Part shown: piece by piece, positions 1 to 8,697 of the stretch | How positions within the stretch are numbered: the first letter of the stretch is position 1 | How the letters are laid out: the number at the start of each line of letters is the position of its first letter | Source: Candidatus Parcubacteria bacterium | GTDB taxonomy: Bacteria; Patescibacteriota; Patescibacteriia; Magasanikbacterales; UBA922 | Length of the DNA stretch: 36,239 nucleotides | NCBI GenBank assembly: GCA_018646705.1 | Contig: JABGUG010000048.1 | Span: forward strand, 1-36,239 | Direction of reading: 5' to 3' | Notes under the pieces: generated by a model | Seen by the model: the letters and a program-made list of their open reading frames with translations, nothing else | Told to the model about the DNA's origin: nothing | The model's database searches: none | Position numbers and translations under genes: made by a program

Positions 1-2011
1 GACCATACGATGCATCAAGAATTTTTTCCAAACGTGGATCCAAATAACTTACGGCCTCTGAATTATATTTACGATGAATATATTCAGGAATTGATTCCAT
101 CGGTCCCGGACGATACAATGCCACCATAGCCATAATGTCCTCTATTCTATTTGGTTTAAGTTCTTTTACCCATCGTGTCATACCAGCACCAGCGAGTTGG
201 AATACACCCATAGTCTCACCACGTGCAAGCATCTCAAATGTTTTTGTATCATTGAGAGGGAGATTATAAATATCTATTTCGTCCCCAGTAGTTTTCTTTA
301 CAATTACAACTGAATTTCCTAAAATAGCTAGATTTCTAATTCCTAAAAAATCATTTTTGAGAACACCAGCACTTTCAACAGCATGCATTTCATATTGAGT
401 TAATATCTTTTCTCCACCAGTTTCACATTGTACTGGAGAAAAATCTGTCAAAGGTGTTGGTGATACCACAAGACCAGCAGCATGAATTGATGTATGTCGT
501 GCACACCCCTCTACTTGTTGTGCCAAATCTAAAAGACGTTTTAGATCTTCATTTGTTTCATACAATTTTTTGAGGTCTGGCTCTTCTTTTAGTGCTCGTT
601 CAATCGTCATAGGAAAACCCTGTGCGCCTTGTGGAATTAGCTTAGCTACTTGGTCACAAAAACTATATGAAAGTCCAAGTGCACGACCAACATCACGCAC
701 ACTTGCACGCGCTGCCATAGTTCCAAATGTAATAATTTGAGCTACCCTATCTTTACCATATTTTTTTGTCATGTATTCAATCATCTCATCTCGACGATCA
801 TCAGCAAAATCAGTATCAATATCTGGAGGACTTGGACGATATGGATTCAAGAAACGTTCAAACGGTAATTTGAATCGCATAGGATCAACCGTTGTAATAC
901 CAAGCACATACGATACAAGAGAGCCAGCAGCAGATCCACGAGTAGATTCTACAATACCATTGCGCTTTGCATAACCCACATAGTCTGCAACAGAAATAAA
1001 ATATGGTGAATAACCTTTTGTTTTGATAATATCGAGCTCATACTCAATACGATCTTTTATTTCTTGTGTAACTTCTTCATAAAAATTCACAACATATTTA
1101 TATGCTTCATCACGCAAGTGTTCATCTGCATTTTTTCCTTCTGGTAAATCAACTGGTGCAAAATGCCAATTATCTAAAGGTATTTCAATATTAATTCTAT
1201 CTGCAATTTTAACTGTGTTTTCAATCGCTTCAGGCACATGCTTAAAACGAGAAATTATATCCTTAGCTGTATTAAATGAACGATCAACATGTCTAAAATC
1301 TTCTCTATCTGTCTGCCCTACTTTCCATCCATTTGAAATGCAACGCAAAATATCTTGCGCTTCGGCTTCATTAAAATCTAGATAATGTACATCTCGTGTA
1401 ACGACAAGTGGTATATCAATGTCCTTTGATAATTGAATAAGTTTTGTATTCACTTGCATCTGCCCCTCAATAGCGGGATGGTCTTGAAGTTCAAGATAAA
1501 AATTTCCCTTACCAAATATTTCTTCAAACTCATGAACAACCTTTTTTGCGTCATCGTCTTTATTATTTTTCAAAAGTTGCGGAACCTCACCTTCTATTGG
1601 ACCAGACAAAGCAATAATTCCTTTTCCATATTCTTTTAATAGATCTTTATCAATACGAGGCTTATCATTAAAAAATCCTTCTACATGACCAAGAGAAGAA
1701 AGACGCATTAAATTTTGATATCCTTCAAAATTTTCAGCCAAAAGCATAAGGTGATACACACCTTTGTCTTTTTCTGGATCCTTATCATGTCTACTATGTG
1801 GAGCCACGTACGCTTCAAAACCTATTATTGGCTTAATATCCTCAGCAAGGCATGCTTGATAAAATTCTATGGCTCCGTACATTGAGCCATAATCAGTAAG
1901 TGCCAGAGCCTTAAACCCACGTTTTTTTGCAGCCTTAACAAGTGGTTTTACCTTTGGTAAACCATTCAAAAGTGAATAATGCGAATGTACATGCAAATGT
2001 ACAAAATCCAT
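1..2011 (-). CDS. dnaE: DNA polymerase III alpha subunit, 5' part (runs off left edge)
   Basis: Replicative polymerase subunit; 670 codons are visible from the ATG at 2011 and the frame stays open to base 1, so the C-terminal part lies outside. The protein opens with a PHP domain (HLHVHS at residues 5-10) followed by the polymerase palm. Residues D397 and D399 in PPDIDTDF and D554 in NDFLGIRNL sit almost exactly where the E. coli catalytic aspartates are (401, 403, 555). The last visible residues, LDASYG, fit the usual motif that precedes VIVYQEQ. One oddity: the PHP motif normally written TDHG reads TDYG (Y41), losing a histidine that binds metal in PHP domains that keep exonuclease activity. 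It is transcribed divergently from the gene at 2078. A minus-strand TTGATT (2064-2059) with TAAACT (2041-2036) is a weak promoter candidate. The family call is secure. Confidence 0.97.
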   Translation of the reverse strand, partial: MDFVHLHVHSHYSLLNGLPKVKPLVKAAKKRGFKALALTDYGSMYGAIEFYQACLAEDIKPIIGFEAYVAPHSRHDKDPEKDKGVYHLMLLAENFEGYQNLMRLSSLGHVEGFFNDKPRIDKDLLKEYGKGIIALSGPIEGEVPQLLKNNKDDDAKKVVHEFEEIFGKGNFYLELQDHPAIEGQMQVNTKLIQLSKDIDIPLVVTRDVHYLDFNEAEAQDILRCISNGWKVGQTDREDFRHVDRSFNTAKDIISRFKHVPEAIENTVKIADRINIEIPLDNWHFAPVDLPEGKNADEHLRDEAYKYVVNFYEEVTQEIKDRIEYELDIIKTKGYSPYFISVADYVGYAKRNGIVESTRGSAAGSLVSYVLGITTVDPMRFKLPFERFLNPYRPSPPDIDTDFADDRRDEMIEYMTKKYGKDRVAQIITFGTMAARASVRDVGRALGLSYSFCDQVAKLIPQGAQGFPMTIERALKEEPDLKKLYETNEDLKRLLDLAQQVEGCARHTSIHAAGLVVSPTPLTDFSPVQCETGGEKILTQYEMHAVESAGVLKNDFLGIRNLAILGNSVVIVKKTTGDEIDIYNLPLNDTKTFEMLARGETMGVFQLAGAGMTRWVKELKPNRIEDIMAMVALYRPGPMESIPEYIHRKYNSEAVSYLDPRLEKILDASYG

Positions 2012-2016
2012 AGTAT

Positions 2017-2045
2017 TTGGCTAAAAGCTTCCACTAGTTTATAAT
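2017..2045 (+). promoter_or_regulatory. sigma70-type promoter for the spermidine-synthase-like gene
   Basis: The -35-like TTGGCT (2017-2022) is 17 bp from a perfect TATAAT (2040-2045). Initiation near 2052 would give a leader of about 26 nt before the ATG at 2078. It lies in the 66-bp divergent spacer shared with dnaE. Confidence 0.55.
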
Positions 2046-2077
2046 ATATCCATTACAAAATCAAATTATTCAAATTT

Positions 2078-3559
2078 ATGAAAAAATACATACTAGAGTT
2101 AGTCGTCTTTGTAAGTGGTGCAGTAGTCATGGTTTTTGAAATTGTAGGGTCTAGAGTGCTCTCACCATATATTGGTAATTCTGTCTTTGTATGGACCAGT
2201 CTCATAGGTATTATCCTAGGAAGTCTTAGCTTGGGATATTGGCTTGGTGGAAAATTGTCAGACAAAAAAGCAAATTACAAGACATTGTCATGGATTATTT
2301 TTATTTCGGCAATCCTCATTAGTGTAGTTACACTGGTCAAAGAACCTACTCTTATTTTTTTACAACAGATCATTGAAAATTTTAAATTACGATCTATCCT
2401 AAGTACCATAACTCTTTTTTCATTACCAAGTATATTTTTGGGAATGGTATCTCCATATGCAGTAAAATTAAAAATAAATTCTCTAGAGACATCTGGATCT
2501 ACTGTTGGAAACCTTTATGCTATATCTACTATTGGTAGCATAGTGGGTACGTTTGGTGCAGGATTTTGGCTTATCCCAATCTTTGGTACAACAAAAATAC
2601 TTCTCTTATTATCTATTATTCTAGCATTGGTTTCGATTCTTTTGTTTACCAAAAAAGGAGTTCCTGCTAAATTATACTTTTTGGCTATTATAATTTCTTC
2701 ACTTTTGATCACTAATATAGTTGACGCAGCAAAGATAGCAAATGATTTTATCGATGTGGACACACAATACAGCCGTATTATTATTCATAATGCCACAGAC
2801 AGTACAACAAAACAAAGAATTAAGCGTATGAGCATTGACGGAAATGCAAGTTCTGCTATGTTCTTAGAAAATGATGATTTGGTGTTTGAATATACAAAAT
2901 ATTATGATTTGGCAAAACATTTCAATCCTGATTTTAAAACAAGCTTACTCTTAGGAGGTGCTGCATTTTCTTATCCAAAATATTATCTGAGAGAATATCC
3001 AGATGCATCCATAGACGTAGTAGAAATAGACCCAAAGGTTACAAAACTTGCAAAAGAATATTTTCGTCTAGAAGAAGACTCTCGGTTACAAATTTTTCAT
3101 GAGGATGGAAGAACTTTTCTAAACACGACAAACAAAAAATATGATGTAGTGTTTGGAGATGCTTTTTCTTCATTTTATTCACTACCCTACCAACTAACCA
3201 CTAAGGAAGCTGTACAAAAAACATATGACGTGCTAAATGATAATGGCGTCGCACTAGTAAATATAATCTCTGCTATTGAGGGTGATAAGGGAAAATTTCT
3301 CCGTGCTGAGTATGCAACATACAAAAGTATTTTTCCTCATGTATATATCGTGCCTGTCGCAAATCCAGGAGATGCATTTCATATACAAAACATTATGCTT
3401 ATTGCACTGAAAGGAGATGTGCCACCATCTTTTGAATCAGAAGATTCTGAAATAAATTCACGATTAGATCATGTCTGGAAAAAAGAAATACCTGATGACA
3501 TTCCAATACTAACTGACGAATATGCTCCTGTAGACTATTATATTTATCAACTCATGTAA
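2078..3559 (+). CDS. Fused membrane / spermidine-synthase-like protein
   Basis: A 493-residue protein with two parts. Residues 1 to about 215 hold six or seven hydrophobic membrane segments, beginning with the motif EIVGSRVLSPYIG typical of fused MFS/spermidine synthases. The C-terminal half is a Rossmann-fold, SAM-dependent-type domain: a glycine turn LGGAAFSYPKYY (from residue 292), VVEIDP with E316 in the usual ribose-binding place, HEDGRTF, and VFGDAFSSF with D361. Soluble spermidine synthases use decarboxylated SAM and putrescine. Whether the fused forms make polyamines is not settled, so substrate is left open. It is a single-gene unit with its own promoter at 2017-2045 and a hairpin terminator right after its stop. 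Confidence 0.88.
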   Translation: MKKYILELVVFVSGAVVMVFEIVGSRVLSPYIGNSVFVWTSLIGIILGSLSLGYWLGGKLSDKKANYKTLSWIIFISAILISVVTLVKEPTLIFLQQIIENFKLRSILSTITLFSLPSIFLGMVSPYAVKLKINSLETSGSTVGNLYAISTIGSIVGTFGAGFWLIPIFGTTKILLLLSIILALVSILLFTKKGVPAKLYFLAIIISSLLITNIVDAAKIANDFIDVDTQYSRIIIHNATDSTTKQRIKRMSIDGNASSAMFLENDDLVFEYTKYYDLAKHFNPDFKTSLLLGGAAFSYPKYYLREYPDASIDVVEIDPKVTKLAKEYFRLEEDSRLQIFHEDGRTFLNTTNKKYDVVFGDAFSSFYSLPYQLTTKEAVQKTYDVLNDNGVALVNIISAIEGDKGKFLRAEYATYKSIFPHVYIVPVANPGDAFHIQNIMLIALKGDVPPSFESEDSEINSRLDHVWKKEIPDDIPILTDEYAPVDYYIYQLM

Positions 3560-3560
3560 T

Positions 3561-3595
3561 AAAAAACTACCTCGATCAAGTCGGGGTAGTTTTTT
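3561..3595. terminator. Bidirectional hairpin terminator
   Basis: AAAAAACTACC (3561-3571) pairs perfectly with GGTAGTTTTTT (3585-3595). The stem extends inward through a T-G wobble and CGA/TCG to a 5-nt loop (3576-3580). The A-tract and T-tract flanks make it work in both directions, serving the gene ending at 3559 (+) and the one ending at 3605 (-). Confidence 0.9.
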
Positions 3596-3604
3596 ATTAT
3601 ATTA

Positions 3605-4231
3605 TTATTTTAGAAAACCTCGTATTACATCTTCCAAACTTCTCATATCCTCTCTACTATACTCGACCCAATCCACAAAAACATTCGTCATATCTGTACC
3701 TCGTATTAACTGAGGATTCCACACTGTCTTATTATTAATTTCTAATTCCAAATAGGCTCCTGCTCCTCTTATACTACCCACGGCCATTGCCCCTGTTATT
3801 ATTTTCCACGGTATAAATGTAATTTTTTTATTATCCTGTCTTATGATCCCCTCTTTGCCAACATAAATAAAATATTTATCTATATTTTTATTGAGCCACC
3901 ACGGGGCTATCCAATATGTAAAAAAACTATAATAAAATAAAATAAAAAATACAAAAAGGATCATAGGAATAAACCACCAAGGACTATTAACAATCATGTA
4001 AGTAAAACCAAGCCCACCAAATACAACGAAAACAAAGAATAAAGTAAACAAACCCATTACAACAGTCATTATTTTACTACCCTCTGAGGTAGGTCGAAAA
4101 ATTTGACCTTCAACCACACCATTATTATCTATGCCACTAACTACATCTTTTATCTCTCCTGATAAATTTTTCTTTTTTATAATCTTTATTTCCTTATGGA
4201 AATAACTATAAAATCTCAAACTATTCATCAT
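3605..4231 (-). CDS. Two-helix membrane protein of unknown function
   Basis: 208 residues, not recognised as a named family. Residues 1-50 are hydrophilic and start with two methionines (MMNSLRF), so the start is uncertain by one codon. Two strong hydrophobic helices follow at about 56-80 and 86-110, rich in Phe and Trp. The C-terminal hundred residues are predicted cytoplasmic with a beta-rich look (GIIRQDNKKITFIPWKII), resembling the layout of bacterial PH-like membrane proteins; that resemblance is impressionistic. It appears to be transcribed alone, between the terminators at 3561-3595 and 4286-4303. The other small membrane protein of this window at 28244 has a similar layout. Confidence 0.7.
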   Translation of the reverse strand: MMNSLRFYSYFHKEIKIIKKKNLSGEIKDVVSGIDNNGVVEGQIFRPTSEGSKIMTVVMGLFTLFFVFVVFGGLGFTYMIVNSPWWFIPMILFVFFILFYYSFFTYWIAPWWLNKNIDKYFIYVGKEGIIRQDNKKITFIPWKIITGAMAVGSIRGAGAYLELEINNKTVWNPQLIRGTDMTNVFVDWVEYSREDMRSLEDVIRGFLK

Positions 4232-4285
4232 ATATTAGTTTTTACTAAATTAACATATATATTGTAACATACTGTTCAAAAAAAC

Positions 4286-4303
4286 CACTAGCCCAAGCTA
4301 GTG
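4286..4303 (-). terminator. Hairpin terminator after the 115-residue membrane protein
   Basis: CACTAGC (4286-4292) and GCTAGTG (4297-4303) pair perfectly around a 4-nt loop. On the minus strand a GTTTTTTTG tract follows, so it terminates the gene at 4331-4678. A shorter T-rich tract on the other side could give weak plus-strand activity. Confidence 0.85.
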
Positions 4304-4330
4304 ATTTTATTTATATAAAACAATCTATTC

Positions 4331-4678
4331 TTATTTTTTCTTCTTTGTAGTCTTTTTCTTTGTCTTTTTCTTAGTCTTTCGTTCACTCATCTTCTCATCA
4401 AGTTTGTCTGATATCTTTCCCAGAACAAATTTGTTGACAAGACTTGATGCCACACCACTTACTGCACCCATGTGACTCGACATATTGTCCACTTTTTTGC
4501 GAATAAATTCTACTGCTTCTGTGATGAGCTCAAGCTTTTGTGTAAGTGTCTCAACAATCTTATTTACATTACGAAGAGCTCTGGCTGCTTGATACAAAAG
4601 CCAGCACAAAAATACTGTAAACCAGAGTATTGAAAGGGACAAGACTACGTAAAGTAAATCTTTACTTGATTCAAACAT
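4331..4678 (-). CDS. Small membrane-anchored coiled-coil protein with lysine-rich tail
   Basis: 115 residues. One hydrophobic helix lies at residues 8-33 (LLYVVLSLSILWFTVFLCWL) and is followed by an amphipathic, probably coiled-coil stretch to about residue 68 (VNKIVETLTQKLELITEAVEF). The C-terminus is almost pure lysine and threonine (ERKTKKKTKKKTTKKKK), a strongly basic tail that could bind nucleic acid or acidic lipid. The arrangement resembles small DUF948-like envelope proteins, but no family is claimed. It lies downstream of pheT on the same strand, separated by a 141-bp spacer containing a repeat element, and has its own terminator. Confidence 0.75.
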   Translation of the reverse strand: MFESSKDLLYVVLSLSILWFTVFLCWLLYQAARALRNVNKIVETLTQKLELITEAVEFIRKKVDNMSSHMGAVSGVASSLVNKFVLGKISDKLDEKMSERKTKKKTKKKTTKKKK

Positions 4679-4699
4679 ATGACAGGCGGATTAAGTTTA

Positions 4700-4774
4700 A
4701 AGTTTGTAAAGTTAGAAAGTTAAAAAGTATATACAAGCAAAATTCTTTATAGGCTTTACAAACTTTTTAACTTT
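4700..4774. repeat. Inverted AT-rich repeat in the pheT 3' spacer
   Basis: AAGTTTGTAAAG (4700-4711) is the exact reverse complement of CTTTACAAACTT (4754-4765), and AAAGTTAAAAAGT (4716-4728) that of ACTTTTTAACTTT (4762-4774). The two right arms overlap by 4 bp, so the pairings compete; the pattern looks like permuted copies of one short unit in opposite orientation. The 14-mer AACTTTTTAACTTT recurs at 28189-28202. It may also act as the 3' processing or termination site of pheT. Confidence 0.75.
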
Positions 4775-4819
4775 ATGAACTATATCTGTATTATAACACA
4801 CTTTCCTATAAGACAAAAA

Positions 4820-7249
4820 CTATTTTCGTACCTCAGCTTTAAATTCCTTCTCCAAAGCCTTTACAACTTCATCATGAATTTTATCTACATCTACAGCTTC
4901 GAGTGTTTTTTCTTTTGACAAATATGTAATATGATATGCCACACTCTTCTTATCCTTCCCTAATTTCTCTCCTTCAAACACATCAAACAATTCAACATGA
5001 TTAATAAGATTATCAACAGACTTAATTATTTTTACCATGTCTTGATTCATAACATTACTATCAACCACAAAAGCTATATCACGTAAAACCGGTGGGTATT
5101 CTGGGACGCCAATATAGTTGGCACGTTCTTTGGTATATTCTAAAAGTCTTGTTAGGTTAATTTCTGCAAAACCAACCCTCACATCAATACCAAATTTTTT
5201 CTGAACAGAAGGATGAAGCTCTGCAACTATACCGACCTTAACGCCACTTACACTCAAATAAGCAACACGCCCTGGATGAATATAAGATTCATTTGTCTCA
5301 CCTACCACTTCAAGCCCTACGTCAACACCAAGATTACGAATCATATCACCAACTGATTGTGATATTTCATAAAACGGGGTCTTATCTTGTTTTGAAGAAT
5401 AAACACAAGCAAACTCTACATCTTGGTTAGGCAAAAGATCATCACTATTATTACTCACACGTTCTCCGGATTCTTCTCCCTTGAATACTTTACCTACTTC
5501 AAATAAATACAAATCGTCTCGATCATGAGTATTTTTTTCTATATTTTCAAATAAATTTGGTAATAAAGTTCTACGTAAATATGGACGATCTTTGGCAATT
5601 GGATTGTCGAGTTCAATATGCTTGTTAATTTCTAAACCAACTTTATTCAAAAGATCGGGAGAAACAAATGAATAGTTAATACTCTCTGTGTAACCATACT
5701 CCTTTGACATAAGTTCTTTTACTTTTCTTTCCAAAAGACGAAGCTCATTTCTCTCTGGTGGCGTTACTGAAAATGATGGTAATACTGTTTCAATATTTCC
5801 ATATCCATATACACGAGAAACTTCCTCTACCAAATCTTCTGGAATAGAAATATCTTTTGTTGCTCGCCATGTAGGCACAGTTACAAACAAAATATCTTTC
5901 TTATCTTTAACCCCAAAACCGAGATCTTCTAAAATTTTTATAACTTGTTTCTTTTCAATTACTTTCCCAATTTTTTTGTTAAGAAAATCCAATGATAATT
6001 CAATAGGCCCTTGATTGAGACTAAAATTCTTTTCATCAGCTACATTGCTTACAACTTTTGCATCTGGACAAATTTCAAGTGTGAGTTCAGCTGCACGACG
6101 AAGTGCAAGTTCTGCATTGTTTGGATCAAGACTCTTTTCAAACCTAGCTGATGAATCAGTTCTCAAACCCAATTTTGTAGCAGTACGTCGGACATTTGTC
6201 GCATCAAAGTTTGCACTTTCAAATATGATGGTCGTGGTATCATCTGAAATCTCACTATTCATTCCACCCATCACACCAGCAAGCGCCACAGGTTTTTCAC
6301 TGTCAGCAATTACCAACATATCACTTGTCAATTCATGTTCCTGCTCATCAAGCGTAATAAATTTTTCATCATTCTCTGCACGTCGCACAGTGATAATATC
6401 ACCAGACAAATGTTTCTTATCAAATGCATGCATTGGCTGACCTAGATCTAGCAAAATAAAATTTGTAATATCTACAATATTATTTATTGGTCTCAAACCC
6501 ACAGCTAATAATAATTTTTGCATCCATTCTGGAGATGGACCAACTTTGATACCATCTATTGCAACTGCCATATACCTTGGGCATAATTCTTTATCCTTTA
6601 CCAGTACGGACAACTCTAGAGTTGTCCCTTCGGTCTTTTTTGCCTTACCTATCTCAGGCGGATCATATTTCTTCAACTTTTTATTATATGCAGCAGCAAC
6701 TTCTCGCGCCATACCATAATGACCCCAAAGATCTGGACGATGGGTCATTGATTTATTATCAATATCAAAAATAGTATCACCAAGCCCAAGCGCTTCTACA
6801 ATTCCAGTACCATTTTTCATGGTTTTATCAAAAAACCGAATGCTCACACCTTCTTTTGCAAGACCCATTTCTTGATCAAGACAAAGCATCCCTCTAGATT
6901 CTACCCCACGTAATTTTGATTTTTTAATTTTATTTCCTCCAGGCAGTACTGTTGGCGCAAGAGCAACAGGGACTTTTAATCCAACTTCCATATCTACCAT
7001 TTGTCCAAAAACAATTTGTCGAAGATTTTCTTCCCCAACATCAACTTGAGCAACACTGAGCTTGTCTGCATCAGGATGCTTTTTAATTTCCAAAATTTCT
7101 CCCACAACAACACCGTCTAGCATATCTCCTTGCTTTTCCACACCCTCCACCTCCACAGTTGTCATAGTCAATTTCAAACCCAACTCTTCTGACGTGAGAG
7201 AATCTGGAAGATCTACGTAATACTTTAACCAATTATAACTAACTAACAT
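4820..7249 (-). CDS. pheT: Phenylalanyl-tRNA synthetase beta subunit
   Basis: 809 residues, the usual length for the bacterial beta chain of the alpha2-beta2 enzyme that charges tRNA-Phe. The N-terminal EMAP/OB-like tRNA-binding domain is clear (VVGEILEIKKHPDADKLSVA). It is followed by the B3/B4 editing region (RPINNIVDITNFILLDLGQP), the B5 domain, and the C-terminal ferredoxin-fold anticodon-binding domain (YPPVLRDIAFVVD onwards to the end). It starts 11 bp after pheS stops. An apparent short in-frame palindromic insertion lies at about residues 206-214 (KKTEGTTLEL) in the linker before the editing domain, encoded by 6608-6633. Everything else is ordinary. Confidence 0.98.
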   Translation of the reverse strand: MLVSYNWLKYYVDLPDSLTSEELGLKLTMTTVEVEGVEKQGDMLDGVVVGEILEIKKHPDADKLSVAQVDVGEENLRQIVFGQMVDMEVGLKVPVALAPTVLPGGNKIKKSKLRGVESRGMLCLDQEMGLAKEGVSIRFFDKTMKNGTGIVEALGLGDTIFDIDNKSMTHRPDLWGHYGMAREVAAAYNKKLKKYDPPEIGKAKKTEGTTLELSVLVKDKELCPRYMAVAIDGIKVGPSPEWMQKLLLAVGLRPINNIVDITNFILLDLGQPMHAFDKKHLSGDIITVRRAENDEKFITLDEQEHELTSDMLVIADSEKPVALAGVMGGMNSEISDDTTTIIFESANFDATNVRRTATKLGLRTDSSARFEKSLDPNNAELALRRAAELTLEICPDAKVVSNVADEKNFSLNQGPIELSLDFLNKKIGKVIEKKQVIKILEDLGFGVKDKKDILFVTVPTWRATKDISIPEDLVEEVSRVYGYGNIETVLPSFSVTPPERNELRLLERKVKELMSKEYGYTESINYSFVSPDLLNKVGLEINKHIELDNPIAKDRPYLRRTLLPNLFENIEKNTHDRDDLYLFEVGKVFKGEESGERVSNNSDDLLPNQDVEFACVYSSKQDKTPFYEISQSVGDMIRNLGVDVGLEVVGETNESYIHPGRVAYLSVSGVKVGIVAELHPSVQKKFGIDVRVGFAEINLTRLLEYTKERANYIGVPEYPPVLRDIAFVVDSNVMNQDMVKIIKSVDNLINHVELFDVFEGEKLGKDKKSVAYHITYLSKEKTLEAVDVDKIHDEVVKALEKEFKAEVRK
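6608..6633 (-). repeat. Palindromic element in frame inside pheT
   Basis: A perfect 20-bp palindrome GGACAACTCTAGAGTTGTCC (6608-6627) followed by CTTCGG (6628-6633). On the coding strand it reads CCGAAGGGAC..TCTAGA..GTCC and encodes TEGTTLEL-like residues. The same architecture occurs in recG at 26462-26487. Confidence 0.8.
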
Positions 7250-7260
7250 ATTTCAAAAAT

Positions 7261-8292
7261 TTAAAATTGTTCAAGAAATTTAATATTCCCTGCATGCAAA
7301 TGCCTGATATCTTCTATACCATATTTTTGCATTGCAAGTCTCATGGATCCAAGACCAAATGCAAAACCTTTCCATTCTTTTGGATCTAGTCCACCAGCCT
7401 CTATAACAGACGGATGTGATAAACCACATGGTAATGTTTCAACCCAACCACTATGTTTACAAGCTCCACAACCTTGTCCTTCACATACAAGACATTTCAT
7501 ATCAAGTTCAAATCCTGGTTCGACAAATGGAAAATATCCAGGACGAAGTCTAATTTCTACCTCACGTTTAAGTACACCTTGTAACAACTCCTTCATTGTA
7601 CCAATAAGATTTGCTACTGATATTTCACGATCCACTACAATTCCTTCCATTTGATAAAATGTATGCTCATGACTCGCGTCAGTCGCTTCATTTCGAAAAC
7701 ATCGACCAGTCACAACTGATCTAAGTGGAGCACCGTATTTTTGCATTGCGCGCACTTGCAAAGGAGACGTATGTGTACGCATCACCCACTCTGGATGGTC
7801 TTTTATAAAAAAAGTATCTTGTGAATCCCGAGCAGGATGAGTTTTTTGAATATTTAGTGCTTCAAAATTATAATAATCACTTTCGAGCTCTGGTCCGTCA
7901 AGTACCATAAAGCCCATAGAAGTAAACAAATCTTCTAGCTCATTGTGAACAATAGTCATTGGATGCAAATGCCCTTTTCGTTTCTTTGGTAATTTTGGTT
8001 GAGAAATATCAATCTTTTCAGTTTGAGCTATTTTCTCCCATTTTTGATTTTCTAAACTTTCTTTCTTCTTACCATAAATATATTCTAGTTCACCCTTCAC
8101 TTCATTGGCAAGTTTACCAATTTCTTTTCGCGCATCACCAGTGAGTTCTTTCAAATTTTTCATGATATTTGTCATCTCACCAGACTTGCGTGAAAAAAAA
8201 CGTTGATACACTTCGTCAAGTTTCAAAACATCCTTTACATCATCAACAGATTTTTTAAAATCCTTTTGTAATTTTTCGAGTTCTTGTTTCAT
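7261..8292 (-). CDS. pheS: Phenylalanyl-tRNA synthetase alpha subunit
   Basis: 343 residues, the catalytic chain of PheRS. The N-terminal third is a coiled-coil tRNA-binding arm. The class II core follows: motif 2 as CFRNEATDASHEHTFYQMEG, a phenylalanine-site segment PFVEPGFELDMKC, and motif 3 as GFAFGLGSMRLAM. A cysteine cluster (CLVCEGQGCGACKHSGW) sits where many bacterial PheS carry a GCxxC turn; four cysteines in two CxxC pairs could bind a metal ion. It lies between the unknown gene at 8302 (9-bp gap) and pheT (11-bp gap), so it is co-transcribed with both. No T-box leader is seen, because the upstream DNA is coding. Confidence 0.98.
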   Translation of the reverse strand: MKQELEKLQKDFKKSVDDVKDVLKLDEVYQRFFSRKSGEMTNIMKNLKELTGDARKEIGKLANEVKGELEYIYGKKKESLENQKWEKIAQTEKIDISQPKLPKKRKGHLHPMTIVHNELEDLFTSMGFMVLDGPELESDYYNFEALNIQKTHPARDSQDTFFIKDHPEWVMRTHTSPLQVRAMQKYGAPLRSVVTGRCFRNEATDASHEHTFYQMEGIVVDREISVANLIGTMKELLQGVLKREVEIRLRPGYFPFVEPGFELDMKCLVCEGQGCGACKHSGWVETLPCGLSHPSVIEAGGLDPKEWKGFAFGLGSMRLAMQKYGIEDIRHLHAGNIKFLEQF

Positions 8293-8301
8293 AAAAATAT
8301 A

Positions 8302-8691
8302 TTATTTTCTACCCCAAGGCCCCACTTCCACATTGCTTGGAAGTTCTGAGGAGTCGTCTCTGACATCTCCTTCTGGAGGAAACAAAATATCACGACCCTC
8401 ATTTCTAAAAAATCTTTGAAAAATTCCTATAGCCCTTTGAGCACCTTCGCCAAATATAGCTTCAGAATCTACATAAAATAGTCTCTCTAATTCTTGAGCC
8501 ATTCTTGTCTCAAAGTCTTGAATATTCAACCCTTCTATCTTTAGAACATCTAGCATACGATTTAAAACTTCCTCAGCTTTTGATACATCTTGAACTTTCC
8601 CTTCCTGCATCAGCACCTTTCTAAATTCTCTTTCTAGTGCCTCGCTAAATTGTTGTTTTTGTCCATCTGACAAAGGTTCTTTTCTATTCAT
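8302..8691 (-). CDS. Hypothetical protein in the rseP-pheS operon
   Basis: 129 residues, not recognised. It is soluble, charged and mainly alpha-helical (EALEREFRKVLMQEGKVQ; AEEVLNRMLDVLKIEGLNIQ), with a more ordered FGEGAQRAIGIFQRFFRNEG stretch and a proline-rich acidic tail ending GPWGRK. No signal peptide or membrane segment is visible. Gaps of 6 bp to rseP and 9 bp to pheS place it firmly inside one operon, which supports it being a real gene. Confidence 0.75.
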   Translation of the reverse strand: MNRKEPLSDGQKQQFSEALEREFRKVLMQEGKVQDVSKAEEVLNRMLDVLKIEGLNIQDFETRMAQELERLFYVDSEAIFGEGAQRAIGIFQRFFRNEGRDILFPPEGDVRDDSSELPSNVEVGPWGRK

Positions 8692-8697
8692 AAATCC

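Noticed and set aside
6015-6440. 141-codon plus-strand frame inside pheT
   Set aside because: It is antisense to a clearly conserved gene and its product has no recognisable features.
8293-8301. T-box leader before pheS
   Set aside because: Only 9 bp separate pheS from the upstream gene.
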